DNA of 64,000 nucleotides from Streptomyces sioyaensis (GTDB taxonomy: Bacteria > Actinomycetota > Actinomycetes > Streptomycetales > Streptomycetaceae), in NCBI RefSeq assembly GCF_004122735.1, contig NZ_SDIF01000002.1, positions 62,001-126,000 of the forward strand. The letters run 5' to 3'. This document shows, in pieces, positions 8,453 through 18,340 of the stretch; position 1 is the first letter of the stretch; every line of letters starts with the position of its first letter. The position numbers and the translations under genes were made by a program. The notes under the pieces are model-generated. The model was not told the origin of the DNA. It ran no database searches and saw nothing but the letters and a program-made list of their open reading frames with translations.

Positions 8453-9805
8453 ATGACCAGTGAGGCAACATCAGCAGAGACGTCGGCAGAGACGTCAGCA
8501 GAGGGACCAGCAGAGAGATCTGCGAAGACGGGTGGGGATGGTGGGGAGAGCCTGCGGCGGGTGGCCGTGGCCTCGTTCATCGGGACGGCGATCGAGTTCT
8601 ACGACTTCTACTGCTACGGCACGGCCGCCGCGCTCGTGCTCAACCAGGCGTTCTTCCCGACGCTCGACCCGGTCAACGCCACCCTCGCGTCGTTCTCGAC
8701 CTACGCCGTGGCCTTCGCCGCACGGCCACTCGGCTCGGTGCTCTTCGGCCACTTCGGCGACCGGGTGGGCCGTAAATCCGTCCTGGTGGTCTCCCTCCTG
8801 CTGATGGGTCTGTCGACCGCCTGCGTCGGACTGCTCCCGGGCTACGGCACCTGGGGGATCTGGGCACCGGTGGTGCTGACCCTGCTGCGCTTCCTCCAGG
8901 GCATCGGGCTCGGCGGCGAATGGGGCGGCGCCGCGCTGCTCGCGGTCGAGCATGCGCCGCGCTCCCGGCGCGGGCTGTACGCCGCCTTCCCGCAACTCGG
9001 CCCGTCCGTGGGGTTCTTCGCGGCCACCGGGGTGTTCTGGCTGCTGTCGTCGGTACTCGACGACGCGGCGTTCCGCTCGTGGGGCTGGCGGGTGCCGTTC
9101 CTGGTGTCGTTCCTGCTGGTCGGCGTCGGCCTGTTCGTCCGTCTGAAGATCAGTGAGACACCGGTGTTCACCAAGGTCCGGGACGCCCAGGAAGCCGCCA
9201 GGGTGCCCGTCGTCGACGTGCTGCGCACCCACCCGCGCGAACTGCTGCTGGCCGCTGGCGGCATGATCGTTGCTTACGGCCTCTTCTACACCGCGACGAC
9301 CTACTGTCTCGCCTACGCCACCGGCACCCTCGGCATCGCCCGCAGCACCATGCTCGGCCTCTCCCTCGTCGCCTGCCTCTTCCTGGCAGCCGGGACCTGG
9401 CTCGCCGCCACCCGCTCCGACGCGGCGGGCCGCCGTAGGCTGATCCTCGCCGGCAGTGTCCTCGCGGCCGGCTGGGGACTGGTGCTCTTCCCCCTGCTGG
9501 ACACCGCACAGCCGGTGCTGATCGCCCTCGGCGTCGGGGGCGCGCTGTTCTGCATGGGCGTGGTGTACGGCCCGATGGGGGCATACCTGCCGGAGCTGTT
9601 CAGCACGCGGGTGCGCTACTCGGGCGCCTCGCTCGCCTACAACCTGGGCGGTGTCCTGGGCGGCGCGGTCGCTCCGCTGGTCGCCACCCGGCTCCAGTCG
9701 GCGTTCGGTTCCGCGTCGGTCGGCTGGTACCTCAGCGCGATGGCGGTCCTCTCGCTGCTGTGCGTCCTGGCGCTGCCGGAGACCCGCGCACGAGAGCTGA
9801 CCTGA
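8453..9805 (+). CDS. MFS transporter, metabolite:H+ symporter (MHS) type
   Basis: A 450-residue 12-TM major facilitator. The signature GTAIEFYDFYCYGTAAA near residue 42 and FGHFGDRVGRKSVL between TM2 and TM3 are typical of the MHS branch (ProP, ShiA, KgtP), which imports organic acids, betaines or shikimate. The first 30 residues are a short repeat (SAETSAET) encoded by a repeated GCAGAGACGTC unit and are probably disordered. An ATG 36 bases upstream is also in frame. It is divergent from the hydrolase/P450 pair and may share control with it. Confidence 0.83.
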   Translation: MTSEATSAETSAETSAEGPAERSAKTGGDGGESLRRVAVASFIGTAIEFYDFYCYGTAAALVLNQAFFPTLDPVNATLASFSTYAVAFAARPLGSVLFGHFGDRVGRKSVLVVSLLLMGLSTACVGLLPGYGTWGIWAPVVLTLLRFLQGIGLGGEWGGAALLAVEHAPRSRRGLYAAFPQLGPSVGFFAATGVFWLLSSVLDDAAFRSWGWRVPFLVSFLLVGVGLFVRLKISETPVFTKVRDAQEAARVPVVDVLRTHPRELLLAAGGMIVAYGLFYTATTYCLAYATGTLGIARSTMLGLSLVACLFLAAGTWLAATRSDAAGRRRLILAGSVLAAGWGLVLFPLLDTAQPVLIALGVGGALFCMGVVYGPMGAYLPELFSTRVRYSGASLAYNLGGVLGGAVAPLVATRLQSAFGSASVGWYLSAMAVLSLLCVLALPETRARELT

Positions 9806-9875
9806 GCGGCTCGCCGCCGGGACAGCCGACCAAGGCAGTCGCGGATCCGGCCCGCTGCCTCCGTGCCCGCGCAGG

Positions 9876-11108
9876 TCATTCCTCGTGCACCGGAGGCAGC
9901 GCCTGACGGCGGCGCTGCAGGAAGCGGCGTTCGGCCGCATTGTCGGTGCGGTCGATCGCCCGCTCGTACGCCGCGGCCGCCTCGGCGGTGCGGCCCAGCC
10001 GCCGGAGCAGATCGGCGCGGACGGCGTGGAAGAGGTGATAGCGGTCGAGGGCGAGGCCGTCGACGAGCGCGAGCGCCGCCTGTGGTCCCTCGACCTCCGC
10101 CACCGCGACCGCACGGTGGAGGGCCACGACCGGGCTGGGGGCGAGCGCGAGCAACTGGTCGTAGAGCTGCAGGATCTGCGCCCAGTCGGTGGCCGCCGCG
10201 GTCGGCGCGTCACTGTGGACGGCGTTGATCGCCGCCTGGATCTGATACGGGCCGGGCCGGTTGCGGCGCAGGCACCGCCGGACCAGGGCCTGGCCCTCGT
10301 CGATGAGGGCGCGGTCCCAGCGGCTGCGGTCCTGGTCGGCCAGCAGCACCAGGTCGCCCTGCGGTCCGGTGCGGGTGGTCCGCCGCGACTCGGTCAGCAG
10401 CATGAGCGCCAGCAGGCCCAGCACCTCGGGCTCGTCGGGCATGAGCTCGGCCAGCAGTCGACCGAGGCGGATCGCCTCCCGGCAGAGGTCCGCGCGGACC
10501 AGCGCCGCACCCGAACCGGCCGCATAGCCCTCGTTGAAGATGAGGTAGACCACGGCCAGGACGGCCCGCAGACGGTCCGGCAGGTCGGCATCGGTCGGCA
10601 CCCGATACGGAATCCGCGCATCGCGGATCTTGCCCTTGGCCCGGACCAGCCGCTGCGCCATGGTCGGCTCGGCCACCAGGAAGGCCCGGGCGATCTCCGC
10701 GGTGGTCAGCCCGCCCAGCAGCCGAAGCGTCAGGGCGACCCGGGCGGCGGGCGCGAGCGAAGGATGGCAGCAGGTGAACATCAGGCGTAGCCGGTCGTCG
10801 CGCACGGGCCCCTCCTCGGCCGGTTCCCCGGCGGCGTGCAGCAGCGCGGCCTGCGCCTGCCGGTCCTCGCGGGACCGCTCCCGGCGCAGGCGGTCGAGGG
10901 CCCGACGGCGGGCCGTGGTGATGATCCATCCCGCCGGGCTCGGGGGCAGCCCCGCGGACGGCCACCGTTCGATCGCCGTGGTGAAGGCGTCCTGGACCGC
11001 CTCCTCGGCGACGTCGATGTCACCGAAGACGCGGACCAGGACCGCGACCGCACGGCCGTACTCCTCGCGGAACACCCGCTCCACGTCCCACGCGGTCGCC
11101 TTCGCCAT
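9876..11108 (-). CDS. ECF sigma factor with C-terminal extension (ECF42-like, DUF6596)
   Basis: A 410-residue sigma factor. Region 2 is at the N-terminus ([34 protein letters not shown]), followed by region 4 ([29 protein letters not shown]). A long helical, TPR-like C-terminal domain begins with [10 protein letters not shown], the mark of DUF6596. Such proteins are paired with a DGPF/YciI-like protein and lack a classical anti-sigma; here that partner lies eight bases upstream. The ATG before AKATAW is chosen because a longer frame would overlap the partner gene. Confidence 0.9.
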   Translation of the reverse strand: MAKATAWDVERVFREEYGRAVAVLVRVFGDIDVAEEAVQDAFTTAIERWPSAGLPPSPAGWIITTARRRALDRLRRERSREDRQAQAALLHAAGEPAEEGPVRDDRLRLMFTCCHPSLAPAARVALTLRLLGGLTTAEIARAFLVAEPTMAQRLVRAKGKIRDARIPYRVPTDADLPDRLRAVLAVVYLIFNEGYAAGSGAALVRADLCREAIRLGRLLAELMPDEPEVLGLLALMLLTESRRTTRTGPQGDLVLLADQDRSRWDRALIDEGQALVRRCLRRNRPGPYQIQAAINAVHSDAPTAAATDWAQILQLYDQLLALAPSPVVALHRAVAVAEVEGPQAALALVDGLALDRYHLFHAVRADLLRRLGRTAEAAAAYERAIDRTDNAAERRFLQRRRQALPPVHEE

Positions 11109-11116
11109 GCCGGATG

Positions 11117-11470
11117 TCACCCGCAGGATCCGTGCTGCAACGGCCTGACCTCGATGGGGAGGGTGGTGGCGCGGGCGAGCTTGCGGCCCCATTCGAGGGC
11201 GGCGTCGAGGTCGGGTGCCTGGATGACGGTGAATCCGCCGATGTGCTCCTTGCCCTCGACGTACGGCCCGTCCGTCATCAGCATCTCGTCGTCCTTCTGC
11301 CGCACCACGGTGGCCGTGCTCGGCGGGTGCAGCCCCCCGGAGAAGACCCAGGCGCCGGCGGCCCTGAGCTCGGCGTTCACGGCCTCCACGTCCCGCATGA
11401 TCGGCTCCAGGAACTCCGCCGACGGCGGGGGCCCGTCCGGCTGGTAGATGCTGAGCAGGTAATGCGTCAT
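11117..11470 (-). CDS. DGPF/YCII-related protein, ECF42 partner
   Basis: A 117-residue alpha+beta protein of the YciI/DGPF superfamily. The family motif appears as [17 protein letters not shown] strong AGGAGG lies ahead of its ATG, and the sigma gene begins eight bases after its stop, so the two are surely co-transcribed. In described ECF42 systems the DGPF gene is usually a target of the sigma factor, with a link to antibiotic or stress responses. Here the function is inferred from that pairing. Confidence 0.88.
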   Translation of the reverse strand: MTHYLLSIYQPDGPPPSAEFLEPIMRDVEAVNAELRAAGAWVFSGGLHPPSTATVVRQKDDEMLMTDGPYVEGKEHIGGFTVIQAPDLDAALEWGRKLARATTLPIEVRPLQHGSCG

Positions 11471-11569
11471 GGTGTGCCTCCTCGGCCGATCGCTGCGCCG
11501 GCGTCTCGCCGGCCTCTCACCCTCTATACGAACGGCCCCGTCCCGGATCGACACGGTGACGCGACCGGC

Positions 11570-11583
11570 CGGAAAATTTTCCG
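11570..11583. promoter_or_regulatory. 14-bp AT-core palindrome upstream of the DGPF/sigma operon
   Basis: The perfect palindrome CGGAAAATTTTCCG stands out as an eight-base A/T core in otherwise GC-rich DNA, about 100 bases upstream of the DGPF start. It could be a dimeric repressor or nucleoid-protein site. No regulator is identified. The rest of 11471-11964 shows no convincing gene. Confidence 0.35.
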
Positions 11584-11964
11584 CCGCCCGAGCGCGGCCC
11601 GGCGCGGCCGTCCCGACCGGCCGCCCGCGGTCCTCCCGCTGCCGCATGCCTTCGGGGGAATGCACGACCGCCCACGTTCGAAGACCACCCCGGGGTGATA
11701 CCCGTCTGGGTACGCGCGGAGGCGGAAGCCTGTCTCTCGCGGGCAGTCGTCCCCCGTCCGGCCCTGGGCAGGGGGGTGGGAGGCGGTGGCGGCCAGGTGC
11801 ACAACCCATCCGGCAGGCAGCGTGCGCGCTCCTCCGCCGCCCGTGGGGGCAGGGCGGGGAGGGCCGGTGCGCGTACCGCCCGCGGCGCGTGGGAGGCAGG
11901 CGCGCGCCGGCCGCTCGGCGGTGCCCCGGACCGGAGCTCCTGGGAGGCCACGGAGATCTCTCCG

Positions 11965-13023
11965 ATGCTCCGGCTGGCGGCCGCGTACGCCTGGCGACTG
12001 ATCGTCGTGGGGGTGGCCGTCTACCTGATCTTCGCGGCGCTGGGACGGTTCCACCTGGTGACGCTGGCGGTGTTCCTGGCCCTGGTGATGACGGCGCTGC
12101 TGGAGCCGCTGGTCAGTGTGCTCCACCGCTGGATGCCGCGGTCGGCGGCCGTCGTGGTCGGTCTGCTGCTGGCCATCCTGGTCCTCTTCGCCGTCCTGAG
12201 CCTGATCGGGGCGAATGTCGCCGGCGAGTGGGAGGGGCTGCGCCGGGAGTTCGACGGCGGTGTGGCCAGGATCGGGCGGTGGCTCGAAGGGCCGCCCTTC
12301 CACCTGCGGCCGGGGACCCTCTCCGATGTGCAGGCGCAGGTGTCGCAGTTCGTGGCGCGCCATCGGGCCGCGCTGATCAACACGGCACTCAGCGGGGTGG
12401 GCCGGCTGGTGGCGGTGCTGACGGTGGGGGTGCTGGCGCTGTTCTGCTCGGTCTTCTTCCTGTACTCGGGCGACCGGATGTGGGCCTGGTTCGGCGGCCA
12501 GCTGCCGGTGCGCGGCCGCCATCCCGTGCGTCTCGCGGGGCGCGCGGCGTGGGCCACCTTCACCGGATACACCCGCGGCATCGTGGTGGTTGCCGCCACC
12601 AACGCGGTGCTCGTCGGAGTGGCGCTGTTCGTGCTGCGGGTGCCCCTCGCCGTCCCGCTGGCCGTCCTGGAGTTCTTCGCCGCCTTCGTCCCGCTGGTGG
12701 GTTCGCCCATCGCGCTGGCCGTGGCCGCCGTGGTGGCGCTGGCCACCAGAGGACCGCTGGTCGCCGCGGTCGTGGTGCTGCTGATCGTGCTCATCGGGCA
12801 GCTCGAAGGCCATGTGCTGCACCCGCTCGTGATGAGCCGGGCCGTCCGGCTGCATCCGATGGTGGTGGCGCTCTCCGTCATCTGCGGCAGTGTCGCCGCG
12901 GGAGTGGCCGGAGCGGTTGTCGCCGTCCCGCTGGTCTCGGTGGTCTGGTCGGTCTACGGCGTCCTGCGCCCACCCAGCCCCGCCCAGGGCCTTTCCGACC
13001 CCGACCCATCGAACAGGCCGTAG
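11965..13023 (+). CDS. AI-2E family membrane protein
   Basis: A 352-residue polytopic membrane protein with about seven to eight hydrophobic segments. The family signature is in the C-terminal half: EFFAAFVPLVGSPIALA, then GQLEGHVLHPLVMSRAVRLH. The family includes the E. coli AI-2 exporter TqsA and Na+/H+ antiporters, so the substrate is open. The ATG is supported by a GGAG nine bases upstream and by alignment of WRLIVVGVAVYL with normal N-termini. The frame stays open to 11695, so a longer Arg/Gly-rich leader cannot be excluded. It is convergent with the small secreted peptide gene. Confidence 0.85.
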   Translation: MLRLAAAYAWRLIVVGVAVYLIFAALGRFHLVTLAVFLALVMTALLEPLVSVLHRWMPRSAAVVVGLLLAILVLFAVLSLIGANVAGEWEGLRREFDGGVARIGRWLEGPPFHLRPGTLSDVQAQVSQFVARHRAALINTALSGVGRLVAVLTVGVLALFCSVFFLYSGDRMWAWFGGQLPVRGRHPVRLAGRAAWATFTGYTRGIVVVAATNAVLVGVALFVLRVPLAVPLAVLEFFAAFVPLVGSPIALAVAAVVALATRGPLVAAVVVLLIVLIGQLEGHVLHPLVMSRAVRLHPMVVALSVICGSVAAGVAGAVVAVPLVSVVWSVYGVLRPPSPAQGLSDPDPSNRP

Positions 13024-13069
13024 CACCAGGGCAGCTGAGCGCGTCCGGCCGTCCCCCTCCGCCGCCGTT

Positions 13070-13228
13070 TCAGAGGCCCACCGTGGTCAGCAGCGACAGC
13101 AGGCTTCCCTTGCCCAGCGCGCCCACGCCGCCCCGGATTCCCGGGTCGGCCACCGCGGTACCGGCCAGCGCGGCGGAGAGCGGCAGCAGAACGCAGCACA
13201 CCATCGCCGTGCGCATCGATCTCTTCAT
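13070..13228 (-). CDS. small secreted peptide (52 residues), unknown
   Basis: A short gene with good signals: ATG preceded by AAAGGGA at five bases, a basic start MKRSMRTAM, a hydrophobic core VCCVLLPLSAALAG, and a likely signal peptidase site after AVA. The predicted mature product is about 26 residues, Gly- and Leu-rich, ending LLSLLTTVGL, and has no Cys. I do not recognise it. A short Gly/Leu peptide could be surface active or a toxin or pheromone fragment, but that is speculation. It lies between the AI-2E protein (convergent) and a GNAT gene (divergent). Confidence 0.6.
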   Translation of the reverse strand: MKRSMRTAMVCCVLLPLSAALAGTAVADPGIRGGVGALGKGSLLSLLTTVGL

Positions 13229-13421
13229 GGCAGTCCCTTTCGTCGTCGACACCATCGGCACGACCACAGCCGCACTTGAATCCCCGGCGCAACGTCGCGA
13301 ACGGGCAGCCGCGGGACGCCCGGGACCACCCCTGTGGGACGATTCCGGGTGCCGCGCAGGGGCGGCATCCGCACCGTGCGGCAGGAACGTCGACCTACGG
13401 GTGTACTGCGGGGGGAATCAG

Positions 13422-14003
13422 GTGTTTGCGATATCGCTGGGTGCGGACGGTGCCGAGCTGCGGCCGCTGGAGCCCTGGCACGCCGAGGAGTACCTCGCGC
13501 ACATCGACCGGGGCCGTGAGTACATCGGCCAGTACATCGCGCTGGCCGAGCGCGCCACCGATCTCGCCTCCGCCACGGCGTTCCTGCAGTCCTACGCGGA
13601 CAAGGCGGCAGCCGACAGCGGTCGTCTCTACGGCATCTGGCAGGACGGTGTGCTCGTCGGGGGCGTGCTGTTCCGGACCTTCGACGCCGCGTCGGGTACC
13701 TGCGAGGTCGGCTGCTGGCTGGAGGGGGCGGCGGCCGGCCGTGGGCTGATCACCCGCGCGATCCGGTTGCTCATCGACTGGGCGGTGGACGAGCGCGGCA
13801 TCCACCGCGTGGAGTGGATCGCGGCCGCCTCCAACACCGCGAGCATCAACGTCGCCAAGCGGCTCGGCATGGTCCGGGACGGCGTGCTGCGCGAAAGCAA
13901 TCCGTACCGAGGCGTCCGCCACGACATGGAGATCTGGTCGGTCCTGGCCCCGCAGTGGCGCGAACTGCGCGCATCCGGCCGGCCGCCCCGGGCTCAGCAG
14001 TAG
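13422..14003 (+). CDS. GNAT N-acetyltransferase, RimJ/RimL type
   Basis: A 193-residue acetyltransferase. It contains LRPLEPWHAEEYLAHI, the beta4 strand CEVGCWLEGAAAGRGLITRA with the acetyl-CoA loop, and the C-terminal SINVAKRLGMVRDGVLRES typical of ribosomal-protein N-acetyltransferases. The GTG is chosen for the GGGGG run six bases ahead; another GTG at 13401 is in frame. The substrate may be a protein N-terminus or a small amine. Confidence 0.8.
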   Translation: MFAISLGADGAELRPLEPWHAEEYLAHIDRGREYIGQYIALAERATDLASATAFLQSYADKAAADSGRLYGIWQDGVLVGGVLFRTFDAASGTCEVGCWLEGAAAGRGLITRAIRLLIDWAVDERGIHRVEWIAAASNTASINVAKRLGMVRDGVLRESNPYRGVRHDMEIWSVLAPQWRELRASGRPPRAQQ

Positions 14004-14029
14004 CCGGCCCGCGGCCACCCGCGTGCCGC

Positions 14030-15292
14030 TCAGCCTCCCGGCCGGCCCCGCTCCGCCAGCCGTTCCACCGCGGTCAGCACCCGGCCGGCACCGTCCTCGG
14101 CGTCGAGCAACGCCGCGAGCTGCCGGGCGCGGTGACGGTAGCGGGGTTCCTCCACGGCCTTACGGATGGCCGCCGCGAGACGCTCCGCGGAGAGCTGCCG
14201 GAACGGCACCCGTCCCGGACTGACCCCGAGCGCGGTGAGGCGCGACGCCCAGAACGACTGGTCGAGCATCATCGGCACCGGGACCGCCGGCACCCCCGCG
14301 CGCATGCCGGCCGCCGTGGTGCCCGCGCCGGCGTGATGAACGACGGCCGCCATCCGCGGAAACAGCCGGGCGTGCGGGACCTCGCCGACGGTCAGTACGT
14401 CATCGCCGTCGACCGACAGACCGGCCCACGCCGTCTGCACCACTCCGCGCACCCCGGCGAGCCGCAGGGCCCGGCCCACGAGGCGCCCGAAGCGCTCGGG
14501 TTCGTCGAGGGGCATGCTGCCGAAGCCCACATAGACCGGCGGCGGGCCGGCTTGCAGGAAGTCCGCCAGCCGGGGATCCGGTGTCCAGTCAGCCGCCTCC
14601 CACGGCCACCAGTAGCCCGCCACCTCCATTCCCGGCCGCCAGTCCGTGGGCCGCGGCACCACCACGGGGCTGAAACCGTGCTGCACCGGCCAGGTCTCCC
14701 GGTGTCGGGCGAGTGCGCCGGCCGTCACACTCAACTGCCGCTTGAGGTGCTTGACCCCGGAAGCGAACGCCAGGTCCAGCAGAGACTGGGCGCAGCGTCC
14801 CGCGGCCCGGTTGCCGAGCGGTCCCAGCGACGGCAGGTCGGCGATGACGGGCGGGAACTCCCGGGTGGGGGCGAGGGGCTGCAAGAACACGCCGGCGCTG
14901 GGCAGTTGCAGACCCGCCGCGGCCACCACCCCCAAGGGGGCCACGCTGCTGGAGAACAGCAGGACATCGACGCCGGACGTACCGGCCTCGATCAGCGCGT
15001 CGGCCATCTTGGGGGCCAAGTCCCTTGCCAGCCGGACCTGTTGGACCTTGGAAAGCCGGTAACCGGGGCCCTTGCCGCCGGGCCAGCCGGGCTTCTCGTG
15101 CCCGGCTCCCGAGGTGGCGTACGGGTCGAGCGGAAGCGGGTGGAAGCCCAGCCCGCTGCGGCGGACGTGTGCGGCCGAGCGGGTGTGGGTGGCCATCACC
15201 ACCGTGTGGCCGGCTGCTTGGAGCCGGCTCCCGAGGCCGGTGTAGGGAGCCACGTCTCCGTGTGAACCTGCGGTGGCGATCAGGATGTGCAT
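14030..15292 (-). CDS. glycosyltransferase, GT1/UGT type
   Basis: A 420-residue GT-B glycosyltransferase. The N-terminal acceptor domain begins MHILIATAGSHGDVAPYTGL. The C-terminal donor domain carries VHHAGAGTTAAGMRAGVPAV, followed by PMMLDQSFWASRL. This is the form seen in actinobacterial macrolide, glycopeptide-aglycone and sterol glycosyltransferases. It is about 100 bases downstream of a methyltransferase on the same strand and near an acyltransferase. Donor and acceptor are unknown, but the three genes could build or decorate a glycoside. Confidence 0.88.
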   Translation of the reverse strand: MHILIATAGSHGDVAPYTGLGSRLQAAGHTVVMATHTRSAAHVRRSGLGFHPLPLDPYATSGAGHEKPGWPGGKGPGYRLSKVQQVRLARDLAPKMADALIEAGTSGVDVLLFSSSVAPLGVVAAAGLQLPSAGVFLQPLAPTREFPPVIADLPSLGPLGNRAAGRCAQSLLDLAFASGVKHLKRQLSVTAGALARHRETWPVQHGFSPVVVPRPTDWRPGMEVAGYWWPWEAADWTPDPRLADFLQAGPPPVYVGFGSMPLDEPERFGRLVGRALRLAGVRGVVQTAWAGLSVDGDDVLTVGEVPHARLFPRMAAVVHHAGAGTTAAGMRAGVPAVPVPMMLDQSFWASRLTALGVSPGRVPFRQLSAERLAAAIRKAVEEPRYRHRARQLAALLDAEDGAGRVLTAVERLAERGRPGG

Positions 15293-15395
15293 GGTCGGCA
15301 GTGTCCCGTCTCCCGGGGGACGAAGAGGGCGAGTGCGCACCGCGTCACCCGGGCGGACTAATCCGCGCAACCCCGCGCTCCTTCGCGCCCCGTGG

Positions 15396-16454
15396 TCAGT
15401 CTCGTCGGGCGACCACCCGGTACGCGTTGGACAGCCGGGTGCGCCGGGTGAGGGGCGCCAGCAGCAGGTCGAGCCCGATCAGCACGAGCAGCGCGGGCGC
15501 GGCGGCGAGCAGGGACAGCGCACGGATGCCCCGGCCGAGCGGGCTCGGCTTCTTCGGCAGCCACGGCAGGTCTTCGCCCGGCAGGACGGAGTTGAGCACA
15601 TTCACCGCCGCGGACGTCAGATCGGTGGGGATGTGCGGCTCCTTCCGGTCGGTGGCCACGATGGTGAAGCCCTGCTCGGTCAGTGCGCCGCGGAGGTTGT
15701 CCAGCGGAATGAGGTGCAGGTGCTGGGGCTGGAGCCACGGGCTCCACCACCGGCCGAGCAACCGGGCGGCGGTGGACTGCGGGTCGGGGACTTCGACCAG
15801 GAGGTGGCCACCGGGCCGGAGCACCGTCCGGGCGGCGGTCAGTTCATGCCGTGGCGCCAGGGTGTGCTCCAGGTAGTGATACATGCTCACCACGTCGTAG
15901 TGGCCGGCGAGCTGCCCCGCCAGGCCCGTGAAGGAACCGCGGTAGGCCCGGGAGATGCGGCCCGTACGGGCGGCGATCTCGACGCCTTCGCCCCAGTCCA
16001 GCCCGTGGAATTCGGTGCTCGGGTGAAGGCGCCGGGCCTCGGCGCAGAAGTGGCCGTGGCCGGTGCCCACATCCAGCCAACGGGCCGGGCGGCCGAAGGG
16101 GAGCATCGCGCGGGCGCGGTTGCGGTAGAGCTTGACGGCGAGGGGCGAGGAGGCCATCCGCGCCATCGTGGCTTCACCGAGGCCGTCGTAACAGTCGCGG
16201 TAGTAGAAGTCCAGGCCCTCCGAGCTCAGTCGGGGGTTCTGGAAGACGTGGCCGCAGTTGTGGCACGTGTCGAGCACGAAGCTGCCCGGTTTGCGCTGGG
16301 GGTGATTGGTGGTGCGCAGGCGCTCGCGCAGTCGGGGGGAGGTGCACCAGGGGCACGTACTGCGCGGCGGCTCGAAGAACCTCGCCAGCCCGTGTGCCAG
16401 TTCGTCCTGGTAGTGGGGCCGGTGGGCGGCGACTTGCTCGCTTCGCGTCTTCAT
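15396..16454 (-). CDS. class I methyltransferase with N-terminal zinc ribbon
   Basis: A 352-residue protein. The N-terminal 60 residues carry four Cys in two pairs (CPWC and CHNC), a zinc ribbon. The methyltransferase domain follows, with WLDVGTGHGHF as motif I near residue 127, LDWGEGVEIA, and HYDVVSMYHYLEHTL. The last 60 residues hold a hydrophobic helix (LSLLAAAPALLVLIGLDLLL), suggesting membrane association. Similar zinc-ribbon/methyltransferase proteins act in sugar and polysaccharide pathways. An AGAGG precedes the ATG. Confidence 0.82.
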   Translation of the reverse strand: MKTRSEQVAAHRPHYQDELAHGLARFFEPPRSTCPWCTSPRLRERLRTTNHPQRKPGSFVLDTCHNCGHVFQNPRLSSEGLDFYYRDCYDGLGEATMARMASSPLAVKLYRNRARAMLPFGRPARWLDVGTGHGHFCAEARRLHPSTEFHGLDWGEGVEIAARTGRISRAYRGSFTGLAGQLAGHYDVVSMYHYLEHTLAPRHELTAARTVLRPGGHLLVEVPDPQSTAARLLGRWWSPWLQPQHLHLIPLDNLRGALTEQGFTIVATDRKEPHIPTDLTSAAVNVLNSVLPGEDLPWLPKKPSPLGRGIRALSLLAAAPALLVLIGLDLLLAPLTRRTRLSNAYRVVARRD

Positions 16455-16589
16455 CAGGAGCCTCTTTCAGCTGTCGTCCTGCGGGGGAGCGGTGCTGCGG
16501 GTGGGGGAGGCGCGGGCGACACGCGAGGTCGGCTGTTCCGTGGCTGTCTCGTCATCGGGCCGGATCGGTTCCGCCGGCCGACAGGAGCC

Positions 16590-17792
16590 TCACGGCGCCG
16601 CCGCCAGCCGAGGACGCCCACGACGACGGGCGCGGGGCGAGGAGAAGCGCCGCATGCACGGGCGCTCCACTCCCGCGTACACCAGCCACGAGAGCAGAAG
16701 GATCACGGGGAGTGCGGCCAGGATCGCGGCGAGCGCGCTCCAGCCCCGGTGCGTCAGACCCAGGTACATCAGCCCCAGCACCGGCAGGTGCACCAGATAC
16801 ATGGCGTAGGAGATCTCACCGAGGAACACCAGGGGCGCGGTGCGCAGCAGCGACGCTCTGCCGCGCAGATCCAGTTCCGCGGTGGCATGGACCAGCACGG
16901 CGAGCGAGCCCACGGTCGAGGCCGCGTACAGGAAGGTGTGCGGCAGAAGGGACGCGTTCACGATGATGGCGCTGATGACCCCGAACGCGGCCGGCAGCAC
17001 GCCGATGCGGGGAAGCCGGATTCCCGCGGCGGAGATACGAGCCACGATCATGCCGAGCACGAACTCGGGCAGCCGGGTGACCGGGAGCATGTACAAGAAC
17101 CAGTACCCGGGAAAGAAGTGCCCCTCGGGGTTGAGGACCAGCGCGCAGAACAGCGGCCAGACCCAGACGAGGGCAATGGCCGACACCGCGCCGATCAGCA
17201 GTCCGCGCCGTGACAGCCGCTTGATCCATGGCAGCAGCACCGGGAAGACAAGATAGAAGAACATCTCGGCGGCCAGGGACCAGGAAACGGGGTTACCCGC
17301 GGAGAGAAAGCGCTGGCTGGGTACCCAGGTGTTCACCAGGAAGAGACTGCTGAGGTGGGCCACTATTCCCGAACCGCTCGTGGTGGCCGCCGTATCCGCG
17401 AAGGCGAGGGCGGTCACGACCACGCCCCAGGTCAGCACGTGATTGGGCAGAATTTTGGCGGCCCGCCGCCGCCAGAAGGAGCGCGCGGTGTCCGTCGGAC
17501 GGGCGGAATGGGTGAGGACATATCCGCTGAGGATGAAGAAGAGCGATACCGAACTCGCGCCCACCCACACCTCGGGCCCGAGCGTCCTGGCGAGGTGAGG
17601 GTTGAGCAGCAAGGCGCAGTGCGTGTAGACGACACCGCCCGCGGCGGCAAAACGCAGACCGGTCAACGAGGGCAACCGTCCACGGCTGGAACTCCCGCCG
17701 TCTCCCGTTGGCGGCTCCGCATCCGTACGGCCGGCCGGGGCGCTGCCCGCCTTGGCCGCGGGGCGGAATGACAGCCTGGAGAGATGGCGCAT
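16590..17792 (-). CDS. acyltransferase 3 family integral membrane protein
   Basis: A 400-residue protein with about ten hydrophobic segments. It has the conserved early motif LTGLRFAAAGGVVYTH (with the family His), then SLFFILSGYVLTHS and VSWSLAAEMFFYLVFPVLL. These are landmarks of acyltransferase-3/OafA enzymes that O-acylate sugars or macrolides. The ATG is well supported by AGGAGG six bases upstream; longer frames lack one. A cytoplasmic N-terminal region of about 40 residues is Pro/Gly/Ser-rich. It is the first gene of a likely acyltransferase-methyltransferase-glycosyltransferase run. Confidence 0.87.
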   Translation of the reverse strand: MRHLSRLSFRPAAKAGSAPAGRTDAEPPTGDGGSSSRGRLPSLTGLRFAAAGGVVYTHCALLLNPHLARTLGPEVWVGASSVSLFFILSGYVLTHSARPTDTARSFWRRRAAKILPNHVLTWGVVVTALAFADTAATTSGSGIVAHLSSLFLVNTWVPSQRFLSAGNPVSWSLAAEMFFYLVFPVLLPWIKRLSRRGLLIGAVSAIALVWVWPLFCALVLNPEGHFFPGYWFLYMLPVTRLPEFVLGMIVARISAAGIRLPRIGVLPAAFGVISAIIVNASLLPHTFLYAASTVGSLAVLVHATAELDLRGRASLLRTAPLVFLGEISYAMYLVHLPVLGLMYLGLTHRGWSALAAILAALPVILLLSWLVYAGVERPCMRRFSSPRARRRGRPRLAAAP

Positions 17793-18340
17793 AAGAGGCC
17801 TCCTGCGAGAGCACGCCCAAGCCCATGACCACCACGTACAGGGAGGGAGGTGCATGGGGCGGGGCCCGCCTGGGATCGGATGGCATGGCTGATCCTGGCC
17901 CGTGCAAAGGAGTGGGCGGCCCGTCGCGCGGCTGGCACGATTGACCCATTACCGGACGCCCCGGCAATAGGGGAGAGGGCCGATTTCACTCGTACGGCCC
18001 AGCTTCTTCCGGTGCCCCCGGGAAGGTCCCGGAGGCACCGCTGATGTGCGGTAATCGAGCCGATGCACGCTCTGCCGATCGGGTGACGTGGCGTCAAGGT
18101 TCTTGCTGGTACGCCCACACAGATGGATTACTGGCTTCGTTCCAGTCCGGTGGGCCCGCCCGTCCCTCTCGTGGAGCGGCAACTGGCCTGCCGTCACTGA
18201 GCACTTGAGCGTGCAGGGAATCGGTGCAGCCCTGGCGCCGTGGTGCTGCGCGCTCCCGCGGGGACGGCTTGCACGCACCAACCCGTGCGGTGCGTGGCAT
18301 CGGGGCCCGGCGGCTCACGCCATCTCTCTCCGGGGGCGTC
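17793..18340. other. 548-base region without a supported gene
   Basis: Divergent intergenic region between the acyltransferase and the secreted beta-helix gene. Open frames on both strands lack ribosome sites and have unlikely composition. It presumably holds both promoters, but I cannot place either with confidence. Confidence 0.4.
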
